The notes: generated by a model not told the origin, from the letters alone. DNA of 64,000 nucleotides from Gemmatimonadetes bacterium 13_1_40CM_69_22 (GCA_001917665.1 MNEL01000042.1:16495-80494); one strand, 5' to 3'; positions 1 through 8,230 are shown, counted from the stretch's first letter. Numbers and translations: made by a program.

Positions 1-493
1 ACTCGCGATAAGTCGCCGACTGGCCGAAGTTCTCCTCGACCTCGACCTCGATCGCCCGCAGCGCTACGCCGGGCGACGCGGTGAGCTCGCGGCAGACGCG
101 CCCGGCGAGGTACTGCGCCAGCATCTCGACCGTGGTGTTCGGGATCGGGAGCAGCGCGCAATCGATCTTCGGAAAGACGTAGCGCGGCCTGCCGTTGACG
201 GCGACCGCCACGCTGTCGCCCTCCTCCCGAACCTGGAGCTTTGGGTTCTGGATTGGCAGCAGCACCTTGTGGTCGAGCTCGTCGGTGAGCCGCTTCATCA
301 GCTGTTTCAACTCCGAGAAATCGACCACGTAGTGCGCCTCGGGGTCGAGACCGCCTTCGACCAGGACCCGGGTGCGGTAGTTGTGGCCGTGCAGCGTCTC
401 GCAGCGGTGTCCCGGGAACGTGATGAAGTGCGCGGACGCGAAGACGTGGTTGTCCTTCGTCACGGCGACCGTGAACAGCTTACGCGCGGCCAT
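1..493 (-). CDS. 6-pyruvoyl-tetrahydropterin synthase / QueD family enzyme (C-terminus cut by window edge)
   Basis: This is a COG0720-family pterin enzyme, last visible gene of the H4MPT operon. It is absent from the ORF track because its stop lies outside the window; I translated it from the ATG at 493. The product begins MAARKLFTVAVTKDNHVF and has zinc-ligand histidines in HFITFPGH and LHGHNYR, the catalytic DH pair in DELDHKVLL and a late ENFGQSATYR motif. The active-site segment reads C-E-T-L-H-G-H. As I recall, the CExxHGH form marks enzymes active both as QueD-like and as pterin side-chain-cleaving (PTPS-III-like) enzymes. In this context I infer a step in the pterin branch of H4MPT synthesis. 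The start overlaps the upstream CitG-like gene by 14 nt. Queuosine synthesis is the alternative role. Confidence 0.82.
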   Translation of the reverse strand, partial: MAARKLFTVAVTKDNHVFASAHFITFPGHRCETLHGHNYRTRVLVEGGLDPEAHYVVDFSELKQLMKRLTDELDHKVLLPIQNPKLQVREEGDSVAVAVNGRPRYVFPKIDCALLPIPNTTVEMLAQYLAGRVCRELTASPGVALRAIEVEVEENFGQSATYRE

Positions 494-1475
494 CGGCTGC
501 CCTTTCCCCCCGCTCCCCCCAGCCGCCCTCGAGCAGGACGACATAGATCGCCGCACCCGTGAGGTCAGCGGTGGCGCCGGGGTTTCTCGCGTTGCGCTCG
601 TCTCGCAGCTCGCGATCGAGGGCGGCGATTGCCGCCTGTCCCGTGGGTGTGCGCACGCCCCCTGCGTCGATCACGCCACGCGCCCGGCGCTGCACTCGAA
701 CCGCTTCCTCGGGGCCCAGCTTGCGCGCGATGTGCGTGTCGGGCCAGGCGGCGAGCAGGGTGAGATACGCCTCCACGACCGCGTCGCTCCAGGGGAGCCC
801 CGCGGCGAACGCCCGCCGCAGCGCCGGCGCGCCGGCGTCGAACGTGGTCTGGAAGTCGGTGGCGTACTCGCGCGCGACGGCATCCCGCTCGGCCGCGAGG
901 GCCATCGCCTCGCGCAACGTCACGGTCGGAGTGCCGGCGACATCCTGGTCCCGCGTGCGGCCGAGGCCGCCGGGCGCGGCGCGGCGGATCGCGGCGTATG
1001 CCTCCCGCGCATCGGCCACGGTGGTCTCAGCGAGCGTGGCGGCGAGGGCGCTCCGCAGCGGCGCGCCATCGGGGGGGAGGCGCAGCGCGGCACGGGCGAG
1101 CGGGGCGAGCAGCAACACCAGGCCGAGGTTGGTGTTGGACGGCGCCCAACGGGCGGTGGCCTCAACGGCGGCGCGGATCGTGGCGCCGAGCGGGTGGTCT
1201 CCCGCCGCGGCGAGTGCCGGGCCAATCGCCACGGCGCTCGCGAGGAAGTCTTCATAGGTCGCGTCGCGGAACGCGGCGAACGGGGACACGTTGCCGGGCT
1301 TGGGAGCGCTCGCTTCGAGCAGGCACGCGAGCTGCGCCGCGGCGGCGACCTCGGCCGCGCGCGCCGGGGCCGTGGCGCCTCCCGTCGGGCTCAGGGCGGC
1401 GTCAGGCGCCCGAGGAGATGCTCGACGATCGTCGCCGCGACGTCGATGGAGGTTGCTTCCTGCAGGCCGCGCCAT
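480..1475 (-). CDS. CitG/MdcB-like triphosphoribosyl-dephospho-CoA synthase family protein
   Basis: This is a CitG-family protein. The family transfers ribosyl groups from ATP to dephospho-CoA, and homologues sit in H4MPT clusters of methylotrophs, where a role in cofactor synthesis is presumed. The core begins AAQLACLLEASAPKPGNVSP, a hallmark CitG motif, followed by SNTNLGLVLLLAPLARA and the conserved RDQDVAGTPTVTLREAM region. The start is uncertain. The nearest ATG (1475) overlaps the upstream ATP-grasp gene by 85 nt. A CTG at 1394 would give a CTGA overlap like the other junctions in this operon and a more typical N-terminus. The C-terminal tail GGWGERGERAADGRA comes from a G-rich tract and looks like a repeat-derived extension. 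The ORF track's 588-aa version is mostly a shadow of the next gene. Confidence 0.8.
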   Translation of the reverse strand: MARPAGSNLHRRRGDDRRASPRAPDAALSPTGGATAPARAAEVAAAAQLACLLEASAPKPGNVSPFAAFRDATYEDFLASAVAIGPALAAAGDHPLGATIRAAVEATARWAPSNTNLGLVLLLAPLARAALRLPPDGAPLRSALAATLAETTVADAREAYAAIRRAAPGGLGRTRDQDVAGTPTVTLREAMALAAERDAVAREYATDFQTTFDAGAPALRRAFAAGLPWSDAVVEAYLTLLAAWPDTHIARKLGPEEAVRVQRRARGVIDAGGVRTPTGQAAIAALDRELRDERNARNPGATADLTGAAIYVVLLEGGWGERGERAADGRA

Positions 1476-2296
1476 CCCGGGATTCCGTTCACCTCGACTA
1501 CATAGTGCGTGCCGTCGCGCGCCGGGAGCAGGTCGACGCCGGCGTAGTCGGCGCCGACGGCCCGGGCTGCGCGGAGCGCGAGCTCTGCTTGCGCGGCCGA
1601 AAGCGTGGTCCCCCGCGCTCGCCCGCCGCGCGCCAGGTTCGTCTTCCAGCCGGCCGCGCTGCGCTCGATCGCGCTGACCACGCGGCCCCCTACCACGAAG
1701 ACCCGCAAGTCGCAGCCGTCGTGCTCGATGGCGCGCTGAACATAATATACCCCCCGGATCGTCTCCAGCGTCCGGAACACGCGGAACGCCATCTCCTCGG
1801 TCGTGACGCGCACCATGCCGAGCCCCATCGATCCGAACAGCGGCTTCACGATCACGTCCCCGAGCGTGCGGAACGCCGCCATGGCGTCGTCCGGGCTCTC
1901 GCACACCACGGTCTCGGGCACTGCGAGCCCCGCCTGCTCGAGGATCGCAGTCGTCCACAGCTTGTCCACGGTGCGCTCGATGGTGCGCGGGGAATTGATC
2001 ACCGGGATGCCCTGCTCCTCGAGCGCGTGCAGCGCATCCACCCGGAAGATGATCTGCTCCAGGGAGCCTGCGGGGATGATGCGCGTGAGCACCGCATCGC
2101 AGCGCGCCAGCTCGACGCCGCGGCTCGTAAAGCCCGGCCGCGAGCCGCCCCCCTCCCCCTCCCCCCGCCCTCCCCCCAGGCGTGCGGCCAGCCCCTCGTA
2201 GGGCAGCACGCGCCCCTCGTGGCCCCGCGCGGCGAGCGCGCGGCACAGTTGATTGGTGTGCCAGCCGTGCCGCGCGGCGAGGATCGCGATGCGCAC
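1391..2296 (-). CDS. RimK-type ATP-grasp ligase, possible H4MPT/cofactor glutamate ligase
   Basis: A 301-aa ATP-grasp enzyme of the RimK/MptN type. These join an amino acid, often glutamate, to a carboxylate through an acyl-phosphate. Diagnostic pieces are VINSPRTIERTVDKLWTTAI, the ATP-binding VIVKPLFGSMGLGMVRV, and the metal-binding DLLPARDGTHYVVEVNGIPG near the C-terminus. I chose GTG at 2296 because it lies 2 nt after the stop of the EthD-like gene and begins the beta strand VRIAILAARHGWHTNQL. The ORF-track M at 2653 is an upstream artefact. Context in an H4MPT operon suggests the alpha-glutamate ligation of H4MPT or a methanofuran polyglutamate step, which is inference. Residues 36-47 are a Gly/Glu/Arg insert (GGGRGEGEGGGS) encoded by a long G-tract, probably a loop expansion. 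Confidence 0.85.
   Translation of the reverse strand: MRIAILAARHGWHTNQLCRALAARGHEGRVLPYEGLAARLGGGRGEGEGGGSRPGFTSRGVELARCDAVLTRIIPAGSLEQIIFRVDALHALEEQGIPVINSPRTIERTVDKLWTTAILEQAGLAVPETVVCESPDDAMAAFRTLGDVIVKPLFGSMGLGMVRVTTEEMAFRVFRTLETIRGVYYVQRAIEHDGCDLRVFVVGGRVVSAIERSAAGWKTNLARGGRARGTTLSAAQAELALRAARAVGADYAGVDLLPARDGTHYVVEVNGIPGWRGLQEATSIDVAATIVEHLLGRLTPP
2147..2178 (-). repeat. G-tract with four or more G-runs inside ATP-grasp gene
   Basis: The minus strand reads runs of G6, G3, G6, G5 and G6 separated by single A or C bases. It is in frame inside the ATP-grasp CDS and encodes a Gly/Glu/Arg-rich loop. The run pattern meets the usual criterion for a potential G-quadruplex and would be prone to slippage. 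Confidence 0.7.
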
Positions 2297-2298
2297 CG

Positions 2299-2700
2299 CT
2301 AATTCGTCTTTTCGCCGATCAGGATGGTCACGCCGCCCGTAGCAAAGTTGGCGAGATCCGCCGCCGCCGCCTTGAACCCCGGCGTGGCGATCCCCTTCTC
2401 GAGCGCGGCTCGGGACTCCCATCGGAGGTCGGCCATGCGGTATAGCGTCGGCCGCTGGCCGTCGATGGTCGCCGCGAACTTCACCAACTCCACGCGCGTG
2501 ACCCCGATCTCCTGTGCGTGGGAAGCGAACAGCGGCACGTGCTTCTCGGCGTAGTACTTCTCGAACGCCGCGGTGTCCTTCGGCTGGTTGTACAGCACGA
2601 GCACCGACGCCTGTACGCCGACGGGCGGGGGCGGGGCGGCCTCCTTGGTGCACGCCGTCAGCATGGCGACGGCGCAGAGACTGAGTAACGAACGCTGCAT
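2299..2700 (-). CDS. EthD-domain-like lipoprotein inside the C1 operon
   Basis: A 133-aa predicted lipoprotein starting MQRSLLSLCAVAMLTACTKEA, with a lipobox (LTAC) at residues 14-17 followed by a Pro-rich linker. The rest resembles the EthD / dimeric alpha-beta-barrel family: VLVLYNQPKDTAAFEKYYAEKHVPL, then IGVTRVELVKF and a C-terminal FATGGVTILIGE strand. The YYAEKHVPL segment is typical of that family. The best-known EthD is needed for ethyl tert-butyl ether degradation, with unknown biochemistry. It sits 38 nt after mch and 2 nt before the ATP-grasp gene, so it is co-transcribed with a cytoplasmic C1 pathway although the signal sequence predicts export. I know of no role for this family in H4MPT metabolism. 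Confidence 0.75.
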   Translation of the reverse strand: MQRSLLSLCAVAMLTACTKEAAPPPPVGVQASVLVLYNQPKDTAAFEKYYAEKHVPLFASHAQEIGVTRVELVKFAATIDGQRPTLYRMADLRWESRAALEKGIATPGFKAAAADLANFATGGVTILIGEKTN

Positions 2701-2738
2701 GGAATCGCTCCTTCGTCGTGGGGAGTGGGCGCGACGTG

Positions 2739-3704
2739 TCAGCTCTCGACGAGCGACGCGCGCAGCACCTCGGGGTTGAGCCGTCCCGCGTGGTACGTCT
2801 TCCCGCTCTGGGCGCTCGTCAGCCACACCTCCGCCGGGCTGAACAGCAGCGGGTCGATCTTGTAGAAGTCTCCTGCGTACCGCTTGAAGATCTCGGAGAA
2901 CGGCGTGCCGTAGTCCTTCGAGGCGGAGGCCGGGATCTTGGGTACGAGGTCGGCGAGCAGGGCGTCCTCGGCGTTCACGGTGTAGCGCGCCTGCCCACCG
3001 TACAGGATGCAGTCGTTGGTGCGGCCGATGGCGCGCAGGTCGTTCTTGGCGACCGGCGGCAGCGCGGCCGTGCCGATGCCGCTCACGATCTGCTTCAGGT
3101 CGAATCCCAGTGTGTCCATCTTGTGCAGCCCGGTTTCGAGGATGCGGGCCGCGATCTGCACGCCGCCCGCCAGGCTCGCCGTCGGCGCCACGACGAACGT
3201 GAGCTGCGGCGGCGCGAGCCCCGCCTTCCGGCCCACCCACGCGGCCACCGCGTCCGTCGGGGCGTTCCGCGTCTCGAGCACCAGCACCCCGCGCTCCGCC
3301 GTCTCGCCGTAGCCGAGCTTCTCGAACAGCTCCCGCTCCACTCGGGCATGGGCACGGAGCGGCCCCGAGCCCATCGCGAAGTATTTGTCAACCTGGATTG
3401 CCCAGCCGGCGTACTGGGAGGCCATGCAGCTCACCGCCGGGTGGTCGGTCCACACCCGCACGCCGGGCCACGGGTCGCCGCCGATCTGGACTGGCGTGTA
3501 GTCGACGTGGCCAATCCCGCCCATGCAGATCTCGGCGAGCGCGAGCCCCGCGCCATAGCCCCCCGGCATGTCGATGCCGGCGTCGATGACCCGCGCGCCG
3601 CACGGCAAGGTCCGCACGGCGACCCGCATCGCGTCGGCCTTCGCCGCCATCTGGTCCGCAATCTCCCAGGCACGAGCGTTCAGGCGCAGCGCCCCGCTGC
3701 TCAT
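2739..3704 (-). CDS. mch: methenyl-H4MPT cyclohydrolase
   Basis: A 321-aa Mch, the cytosolic enzyme that hydrolyses 5,10-methenyl-H4MPT to formyl-H4MPT. The sequence is full length for the family and contains MPGGYGAGLALAEICMGGIG, VWTDHPAVSCMASQYAGW, KYFAMGSGPLRA and the near-C-terminal GRTNDCILYGGQARYTV, all typical of bacterial and archaeal Mch. I chose ATG 3704 because it gives an ATGA overlap with the stop of fhcC. The ORF-track start at 3887 extends into fhcC. It acts between mtdB and the Fhc complex, both encoded upstream in the same operon. Confidence is high. Confidence 0.96.
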   Translation of the reverse strand: MSSGALRLNARAWEIADQMAAKADAMRVAVRTLPCGARVIDAGIDMPGGYGAGLALAEICMGGIGHVDYTPVQIGGDPWPGVRVWTDHPAVSCMASQYAGWAIQVDKYFAMGSGPLRAHARVERELFEKLGYGETAERGVLVLETRNAPTDAVAAWVGRKAGLAPPQLTFVVAPTASLAGGVQIAARILETGLHKMDTLGFDLKQIVSGIGTAALPPVAKNDLRAIGRTNDCILYGGQARYTVNAEDALLADLVPKIPASASKDYGTPFSEIFKRYAGDFYKIDPLLFSPAEVWLTSAQSGKTYHAGRLNPEVLRASLVES

Positions 3705-4465
3705 TCCGCCACCCAATGCAGGATCTCTCCCTTGCCCAGCTCGGCGAGGTCGCCCGAATGACGCTCGTACCGCCCGGCGATGTGCCGGTCCTCGACGGCG
3801 AGTCCGTAGCGGGCGCGCAGGTAGCGCAGCAGGACGGGGACGTGCGGTGGCTGGTACGTGCAGGCGTACCGGAACGTCGCCGGGCACTCGATGGCCCCGA
3901 GCGCCACGATCGACCCGCGCTTGAGGAAGCGGCCCGCGCCCGCTGCCGTGCTGCCGAACACCACCACTGTACCGGCGATCATTGCCCTCCCCGTTCGCGG
4001 TCCCGCATTCCCCGTCACCACGATGAGCCCGCGCCGTGCCCCGGCGCCCGCCCGCGCGCCTGCGTCGCCTCGAATGACGATCTCTCCGCCCGCCATCCCG
4101 CGGGACGCCCCCGGGCGCGCGCCCCCCGCATTCTCGCCGGCGCTTCCGTGCACGTCGATCCGGCCGCCCTCCATGGCGAGGCCGAGGTCAGGCCCGACGT
4201 TGCCGGCGATGAGCATTTCGCCTCCGGCCATCCCGGTGCCCACACCCTCGACCCGCTCCAGGTCGCCTTCGATCCGCAGGGACGTGGAGCGCTCGCCCGT
4301 CACGGTGAAAAAGTCGCCCAAGCGCGCGCGCCGCCCGCCGTGTAGCACGGGCAGCTCCCCGATGGCGCGCGCATCGAGCGACGCAAATCGGTCGGCGACG
4401 ATGCAATCCGCGACGAGCGTGTGCGCAGGCGCGGTGGCGAGCGTCAGCACGACGGTGTCGCTCAT
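3701..4465 (-). CDS. fhcC: formyltransferase/hydrolase complex subunit C
   Basis: A 254-aa FhcC/FmdC-like subunit made largely of a right-handed parallel beta-helix with glycine-rich turns: GMAGGEMLIAGNVG, MEGGRIDVHGSAG, GMAGGEIVIRGDAG, RRGLIVVTGNAGPRTGRAMIAG, then RFLKRGSIVALG. The family shares its GXGXG repeat domain with glutamate synthase. In methylotrophs FhcC is a scaffold subunit of the Fhc complex, which transfers the formyl group from formyl-H4MPT to methanofuran and releases formate. The last third (TYQPPHVPVLLRYLRARYG) is the family's C-terminal tail. Its stop overlaps mch and its start overlaps fhcD, both by 4 nt. Confidence 0.94.
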   Translation of the reverse strand: MSDTVVLTLATAPAHTLVADCIVADRFASLDARAIGELPVLHGGRRARLGDFFTVTGERSTSLRIEGDLERVEGVGTGMAGGEMLIAGNVGPDLGLAMEGGRIDVHGSAGENAGGARPGASRGMAGGEIVIRGDAGARAGAGARRGLIVVTGNAGPRTGRAMIAGTVVVFGSTAAGAGRFLKRGSIVALGAIECPATFRYACTYQPPHVPVLLRYLRARYGLAVEDRHIAGRYERHSGDLAELGKGEILHWVAE

Positions 4466-5352
4466 GCCATGATCTTTCTGAGATGAAAGTGATGCGGCCC
4501 CAGCTTACCGCCGTAATTCCCCGCCGTGATCCCCTGCACGCCGGGCCGGCACGCTGCGCGGATCCCGGCTTGCATCGCCGCCTCGATCGCCGGAGCGTCC
4601 GTCCCGTCGAGCACGATCTCGAGCACGCTGTTCACGCCCGCCGGCACCCGTGACTCGGTGATGGCGCGGAGCGTGGGGTCGAAGGCGTCGTTGGTCGTGG
4701 CGATCATGTTTCGGTAGCGCTTCGAGCCCACCTTGCTCCCGCTCCGCACGACGCCCCCCGGGAACGGGAGGATCACCCCCGGGAGGTCAGTCATCGCCAG
4801 GACGGCGGCCTCCGCCGCCGCGAGTGCCGCGTCGACGTCCCCGGCGAGGATCAGAAAGTTGCCGCCGCCCACCCCCTTCTGCATCCCGAACGTCTCCTCG
4901 ACGAGGAACTCTCCCTCCATCACCGGTAGGCGCCAATAGCGCTTGCCCCCGATCACCTTGCTTGCCTGGAACCCGTCACCGAACACCCGCAGCGCCTTGC
5001 CAACGGCGAGCCGATCGGGGACGTCGGGGAGGCCGTCGAAGCAGGCGGTCGTGGGACAGGTGAGCACGGTCTGGCCGATCCGCACGATCAGCTGTTGCGG
5101 CAGGCTTTCCTTGTCCATCGTCAGGAACAGCACGCTGACGCCGGGGCGCCCGTCGGGAGTCGCGCTTTCCGGCAGCTCGCGCTCGATTCCCGCCTCGCAC
5201 TTGCAACCGATCACCGACGTGGCGAAGCCCGTAAGTTTCACGGCTGCTGCTCTCGCCCACTTCGGGTTCCGCCCGGTGATGATCAGCCGGGCGACCCGCA
5301 TCGTGAACGCCTCGGCGAACGTGTCGTCGATGGCGACGCCGTTGATCTTCAT
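4462..5352 (-). CDS. fhcD: formylmethanofuran:H4MPT formyltransferase, Fhc subunit D
   Basis: A 296-aa Ftr/FhcD protein that moves the formyl group between formyl-H4MPT and methanofuran. The N-terminus MKINGVAIDDTFAEAFTMRV is characteristic, as are TSVIGCKCEAGIE, TCPTTACFDGLPD, the ferredoxin-like lobe motif FMVEETFG-like FLVEETFGMQKGVGGGNFL, and the C-terminal GKLGPHHFHLRKIM. ATG 5352 overlaps the fhcA stop by 4 nt, so the long ORF starting at 6126 is an artefact. As part of the Fhc complex it acts in the cytoplasm after Mch. Confidence 0.96.
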   Translation of the reverse strand: MKINGVAIDDTFAEAFTMRVARLIITGRNPKWARAAAVKLTGFATSVIGCKCEAGIERELPESATPDGRPGVSVLFLTMDKESLPQQLIVRIGQTVLTCPTTACFDGLPDVPDRLAVGKALRVFGDGFQASKVIGGKRYWRLPVMEGEFLVEETFGMQKGVGGGNFLILAGDVDAALAAAEAAVLAMTDLPGVILPFPGGVVRSGSKVGSKRYRNMIATTNDAFDPTLRAITESRVPAGVNSVLEIVLDGTDAPAIEAAMQAGIRAACRPGVQGITAGNYGGKLGPHHFHLRKIMA

Positions 5353-6983
5353 GATACCGGCTCCGCCCCGTAGTTCTCGAACGAGACGCAGGCGTAGTCT
5401 TGGAAGAAGCGCTTCAGGTCCTTCGTGACGGCGGCGTCGTACTCGGGGCGCACTGCCAGCCGGCGTCCGGCGGGCGCCCGGCGCAGTTGGCCCTCCTCGA
5501 CCACGATGGTCCCACCTTTGATCACGTGGCGCGGCGTCGCAAACATCTGCGCGCGGTCGGGATGGTCCGCGTAGATGGTCACGTCGGCGTCCGCACCCGC
5601 GCCCAGGTGTCCCTTGGTCGTCAGGCCGAGCAGGCGCGCGGGGCCCGCGCGCGTGATGATGGCGATCTCGGACAGCGTGTACTCGCGTGCCAGCCCGTCG
5701 AGCAGCGCGCTCCCCGCGAACATCTTCTGGTTGACCCGCTTCAACTGCTCGTCCCGGTAGGTCCGGTCCATGAGCAGGCGGATGAGCTGCGGATAGGAGA
5801 GGAAGGACCCGCCATTCGGGTGATCGGTAGAGAGCACCACGCGCCACGGATCGCGCGCCAGCAGGAACAGCTCGAGCCCCACCGCCCATTGCAGCGCCGC
5901 GACCGCGGCCTGCTCGCGGTACGCGTACGGGACGATGCCGCACCCCGTCTCGAGCTCGCTGTCCACGTTCACCCACTTGCGGCCGGTGCTCGTGTACAAG
6001 AGGTGCTCGACCGGCGCATCGGCGGTGAGGGTCGTCGCCGGCCCGAACATCACCTGGCCCACGTCCGCACTGATTTCCGGATGGGCGTTCACATGCTCGA
6101 TCACGTCCCGCGCGGCGGACTTCCACCCCTTCCCCCGCTCCCCACCGTAGCTGTGGAACTGGAGATGCGTGAAGTGCGCGCGCTGGCCCGCCAGCGCCTG
6201 CATGCTCTGGAGCGTCGTCGCGACGTTCCCCGGTTGACCCAGGTTATTGCAGTGAATGTGCACCGGGTGCGGAAGCTCGAGTGTGTTGGCGGCGCCCGCG
6301 AGCACCTCCAGGATCTTCCGCGCGGTCACGCTGCTCGACCCCACCGGATCGTCGATCCCGCCTACGTTGCGCTCTGCCCCCCCCGACTTCCAGCGCGCGA
6401 TGCCGCCCGGGTTCACGATCTTGATCGCGTAGGCTCGGGTGGCTCCGAGGAGCCACGCCACATACTGGCGCACTCGTGCCAGCTCGCCTGCCACCAGCTG
6501 GCGCAGCAGATAGTCGTCGTTGCCGAGCAGCACGAAACAGCCCGCATCGATGATCGGCGTATCGTCGAGCTCGGCGTGGGCATGCCGGGCCGCGAGCGGA
6601 GCGACCGCCGCTTCCATCGCGGTCGTGTAGCCGAGGCCGGCATAGCGGTAGCCCGTCGTGAACGTGCTCGGGATCGTGCCGCCCGTCCCCGACCGCGCGA
6701 TTGCGCCGTCTGCGAGCCTCGGCGCGGGCACCGGATCGGCGGCGTGCTCCTCCGGCAGCAACCGGCGGCCCTGGTTGACGCTCGAGCCGGCGATGTGTGC
6801 GTGGATGTCGACGCCCCCCGGCATCACGATCATCCCGCGCGCGTCGAGCCGCGGTACGTTGGAGGGGAGCTCGACTACGATGCGATCGCCCTCGATGCAC
6901 ACGTCGCGCACCTCCCCATCCACCCCGTTCGCCGGATCGTACACCGTGCCGCCGCTGATGCGGAGCCGCGAGGCAGCGCTCAT
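5349..6983 (-). CDS. fhcA: formyltransferase/hydrolase complex subunit A (amidohydrolase)
   Basis: A 544-aa amidohydrolase-fold subunit that, in the methylotroph Fhc complex, hydrolyses formylmethanofuran to formate. The metal-binding HAH motif is present in MPGGVDIHAHIAGSSVNQGR, and further conserved metal/active-site segments include HPVHIHCNNLG, FTHLQFHSYGG and VVLSTDHPNGGSFLSYP. The typical dinuclear-site ligands therefore appear intact. Length matches FhcA/FmdA. The start ATG 6983 overlaps the fhcB stop (ATGA). Order B-A-D-C matches the known fhc clusters in reverse listing, and all junctions are translationally coupled. Confidence 0.96.
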   Translation of the reverse strand: MSAASRLRISGGTVYDPANGVDGEVRDVCIEGDRIVVELPSNVPRLDARGMIVMPGGVDIHAHIAGSSVNQGRRLLPEEHAADPVPAPRLADGAIARSGTGGTIPSTFTTGYRYAGLGYTTAMEAAVAPLAARHAHAELDDTPIIDAGCFVLLGNDDYLLRQLVAGELARVRQYVAWLLGATRAYAIKIVNPGGIARWKSGGAERNVGGIDDPVGSSSVTARKILEVLAGAANTLELPHPVHIHCNNLGQPGNVATTLQSMQALAGQRAHFTHLQFHSYGGERGKGWKSAARDVIEHVNAHPEISADVGQVMFGPATTLTADAPVEHLLYTSTGRKWVNVDSELETGCGIVPYAYREQAAVAALQWAVGLELFLLARDPWRVVLSTDHPNGGSFLSYPQLIRLLMDRTYRDEQLKRVNQKMFAGSALLDGLAREYTLSEIAIITRAGPARLLGLTTKGHLGAGADADVTIYADHPDRAQMFATPRHVIKGGTIVVEEGQLRRAPAGRRLAVRPEYDAAVTKDLKRFFQDYACVSFENYGAEPVS

Positions 6984-8230
6984 GCGCCGAGCCGCTCGCG
7001 CAGCGAGCGCAGCGCGCCGGCCGCGGTGGGCGGGCCTGTGAGCACAGGCCGCAGCGGCAGTGGCACGTCGTCCATCCGGAACGCCGTGCCGCCCTCATGG
7101 ATGCCCGCGATGCCGGTGTCCAGCGCGACCGCTGGCTTGAACGACGCTGCGCTCACCCGCGGCCCGATCGCGACGGTCACGAGCGGCGCCAGTCCCGTGG
7201 CCATCGGCTCGGGGACGCTCGCCGGTGAGCCGATCACCAGCGCGGCGTCGATCTCACCGGCGGCGAGCAGCGCCACCGCGCCCGGCTGGGGGCGGTAGGT
7301 GGGATACCCCGGCGCGAAGTCCACCGCGAACGGAAAGCCGGTCTGCCAGGTGAACACTGCGTCCGCGCCCGAGCGGTTTCCTCCGCCGCGCAGCACGACC
7401 AGCGCGCAGCGGGTCGGCGCGTTGAGCGCCTGCGCGAGCGTCACGAGCGCCTCCGCCACGTCCGGGTCGGCCGGGGCGGCGCCCGGCTCCCCGTCGGCGA
7501 CGAGCGCCACGTAGCGGCCCGCGCTCATGCGCCGCGCGAGCTCCACAGCGGACCGGAACCGCTCGTGGTCTGTGGCCACTCGGCCCTGCACCGTCGCGCG
7601 CATGACGCCGAGCGCGTCCATCTCGTCCCCGGGCGCGACCGCGACACGGGCGGCGGCATCCCCGGGCCCACGCCGCGCGCCCACGTCCACCGCGATCACC
7701 GTGCGACTCCTCCGGCCCTCGGGGGTCTGGAGGCCCTGCGGCTCAACGGCGTAGCGCGAGGTGAAGCGCGGGTAGCGCTCCGCCGGGTCCGTGCCCCAGA
7801 ACACGATCACGTCGGCCCGCTGGCGGATCTCACCCAGCGTTGCCGCGGCCCGGCCGCGCCGCTGGGCGGCGAGAATCCCGGCTGCCGCGCCGGAGCTGAC
7901 GCTGTCGAGCATCGCGCCGAGACGATCGCCCAGCGCCACGGCTTCGCGCTGCGCTTCGCAGGACAGGTCGGCGGCGAGGTACACGAGCGGCCGCTGCGCT
8001 GCCCTCAGGAGTCGCGCGGCTTCATCGAGCGCCTGCTCGAGCGGCGCCGTGCGGCCGTGAACCCGCACGTCCGGCGTCATCGTGCCGTCGCCGAACCACG
8101 CGGCGCCCAACGCGCAGGCGTTCCGTGCTTCGCCAATGCGATCGTGCTGTAGGACGACGGTGATATCGTCACAGGCGCATCCGCAGCCAAGGCAGGTGAC
8201 GTGCTCGACTCTCCGCGTAGCGGCGCTCAT
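6980..8230 (-). CDS. fhcB: formyltransferase/hydrolase complex subunit B
   Basis: A 416-aa FhcB, related to the molybdopterin-type subunit FmdB/FwdB of archaeal formylmethanofuran dehydrogenase. In methylotrophs it has lost redox function and is structural. The N-terminus carries a cysteine-rich motif CLGCGCACDDITV. Later segments VIVFWGTDPAERYPRFTSRY, YVALVADGEPG, CALVVLRGGGNRSGAD and ALVIGSPASVPEP follow the family pattern. ATG 8230 is chosen for its ATGA overlap with the upstream ATP-grasp gene. The 761-aa ORF in the track adds an out-of-frame shadow. Whether any cofactor is bound cannot be read from the sequence. Confidence 0.93.
   Translation of the reverse strand: MSAATRRVEHVTCLGCGCACDDITVVLQHDRIGEARNACALGAAWFGDGTMTPDVRVHGRTAPLEQALDEAARLLRAAQRPLVYLAADLSCEAQREAVALGDRLGAMLDSVSSGAAAGILAAQRRGRAAATLGEIRQRADVIVFWGTDPAERYPRFTSRYAVEPQGLQTPEGRRSRTVIAVDVGARRGPGDAAARVAVAPGDEMDALGVMRATVQGRVATDHERFRSAVELARRMSAGRYVALVADGEPGAAPADPDVAEALVTLAQALNAPTRCALVVLRGGGNRSGADAVFTWQTGFPFAVDFAPGYPTYRPQPGAVALLAAGEIDAALVIGSPASVPEPMATGLAPLVTVAIGPRVSAASFKPAVALDTGIAGIHEGGTAFRMDDVPLPLRPVLTGPPTAAGALRSLRERLGA

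Noticed and set aside
998-2302. 434-aa plus-strand ORF and other long plus-strand ORFs over the C1 operon
   Set aside because: They are shadows of minus-strand genes caused by high GC3; compositions are Arg/Ala-rich without motifs.
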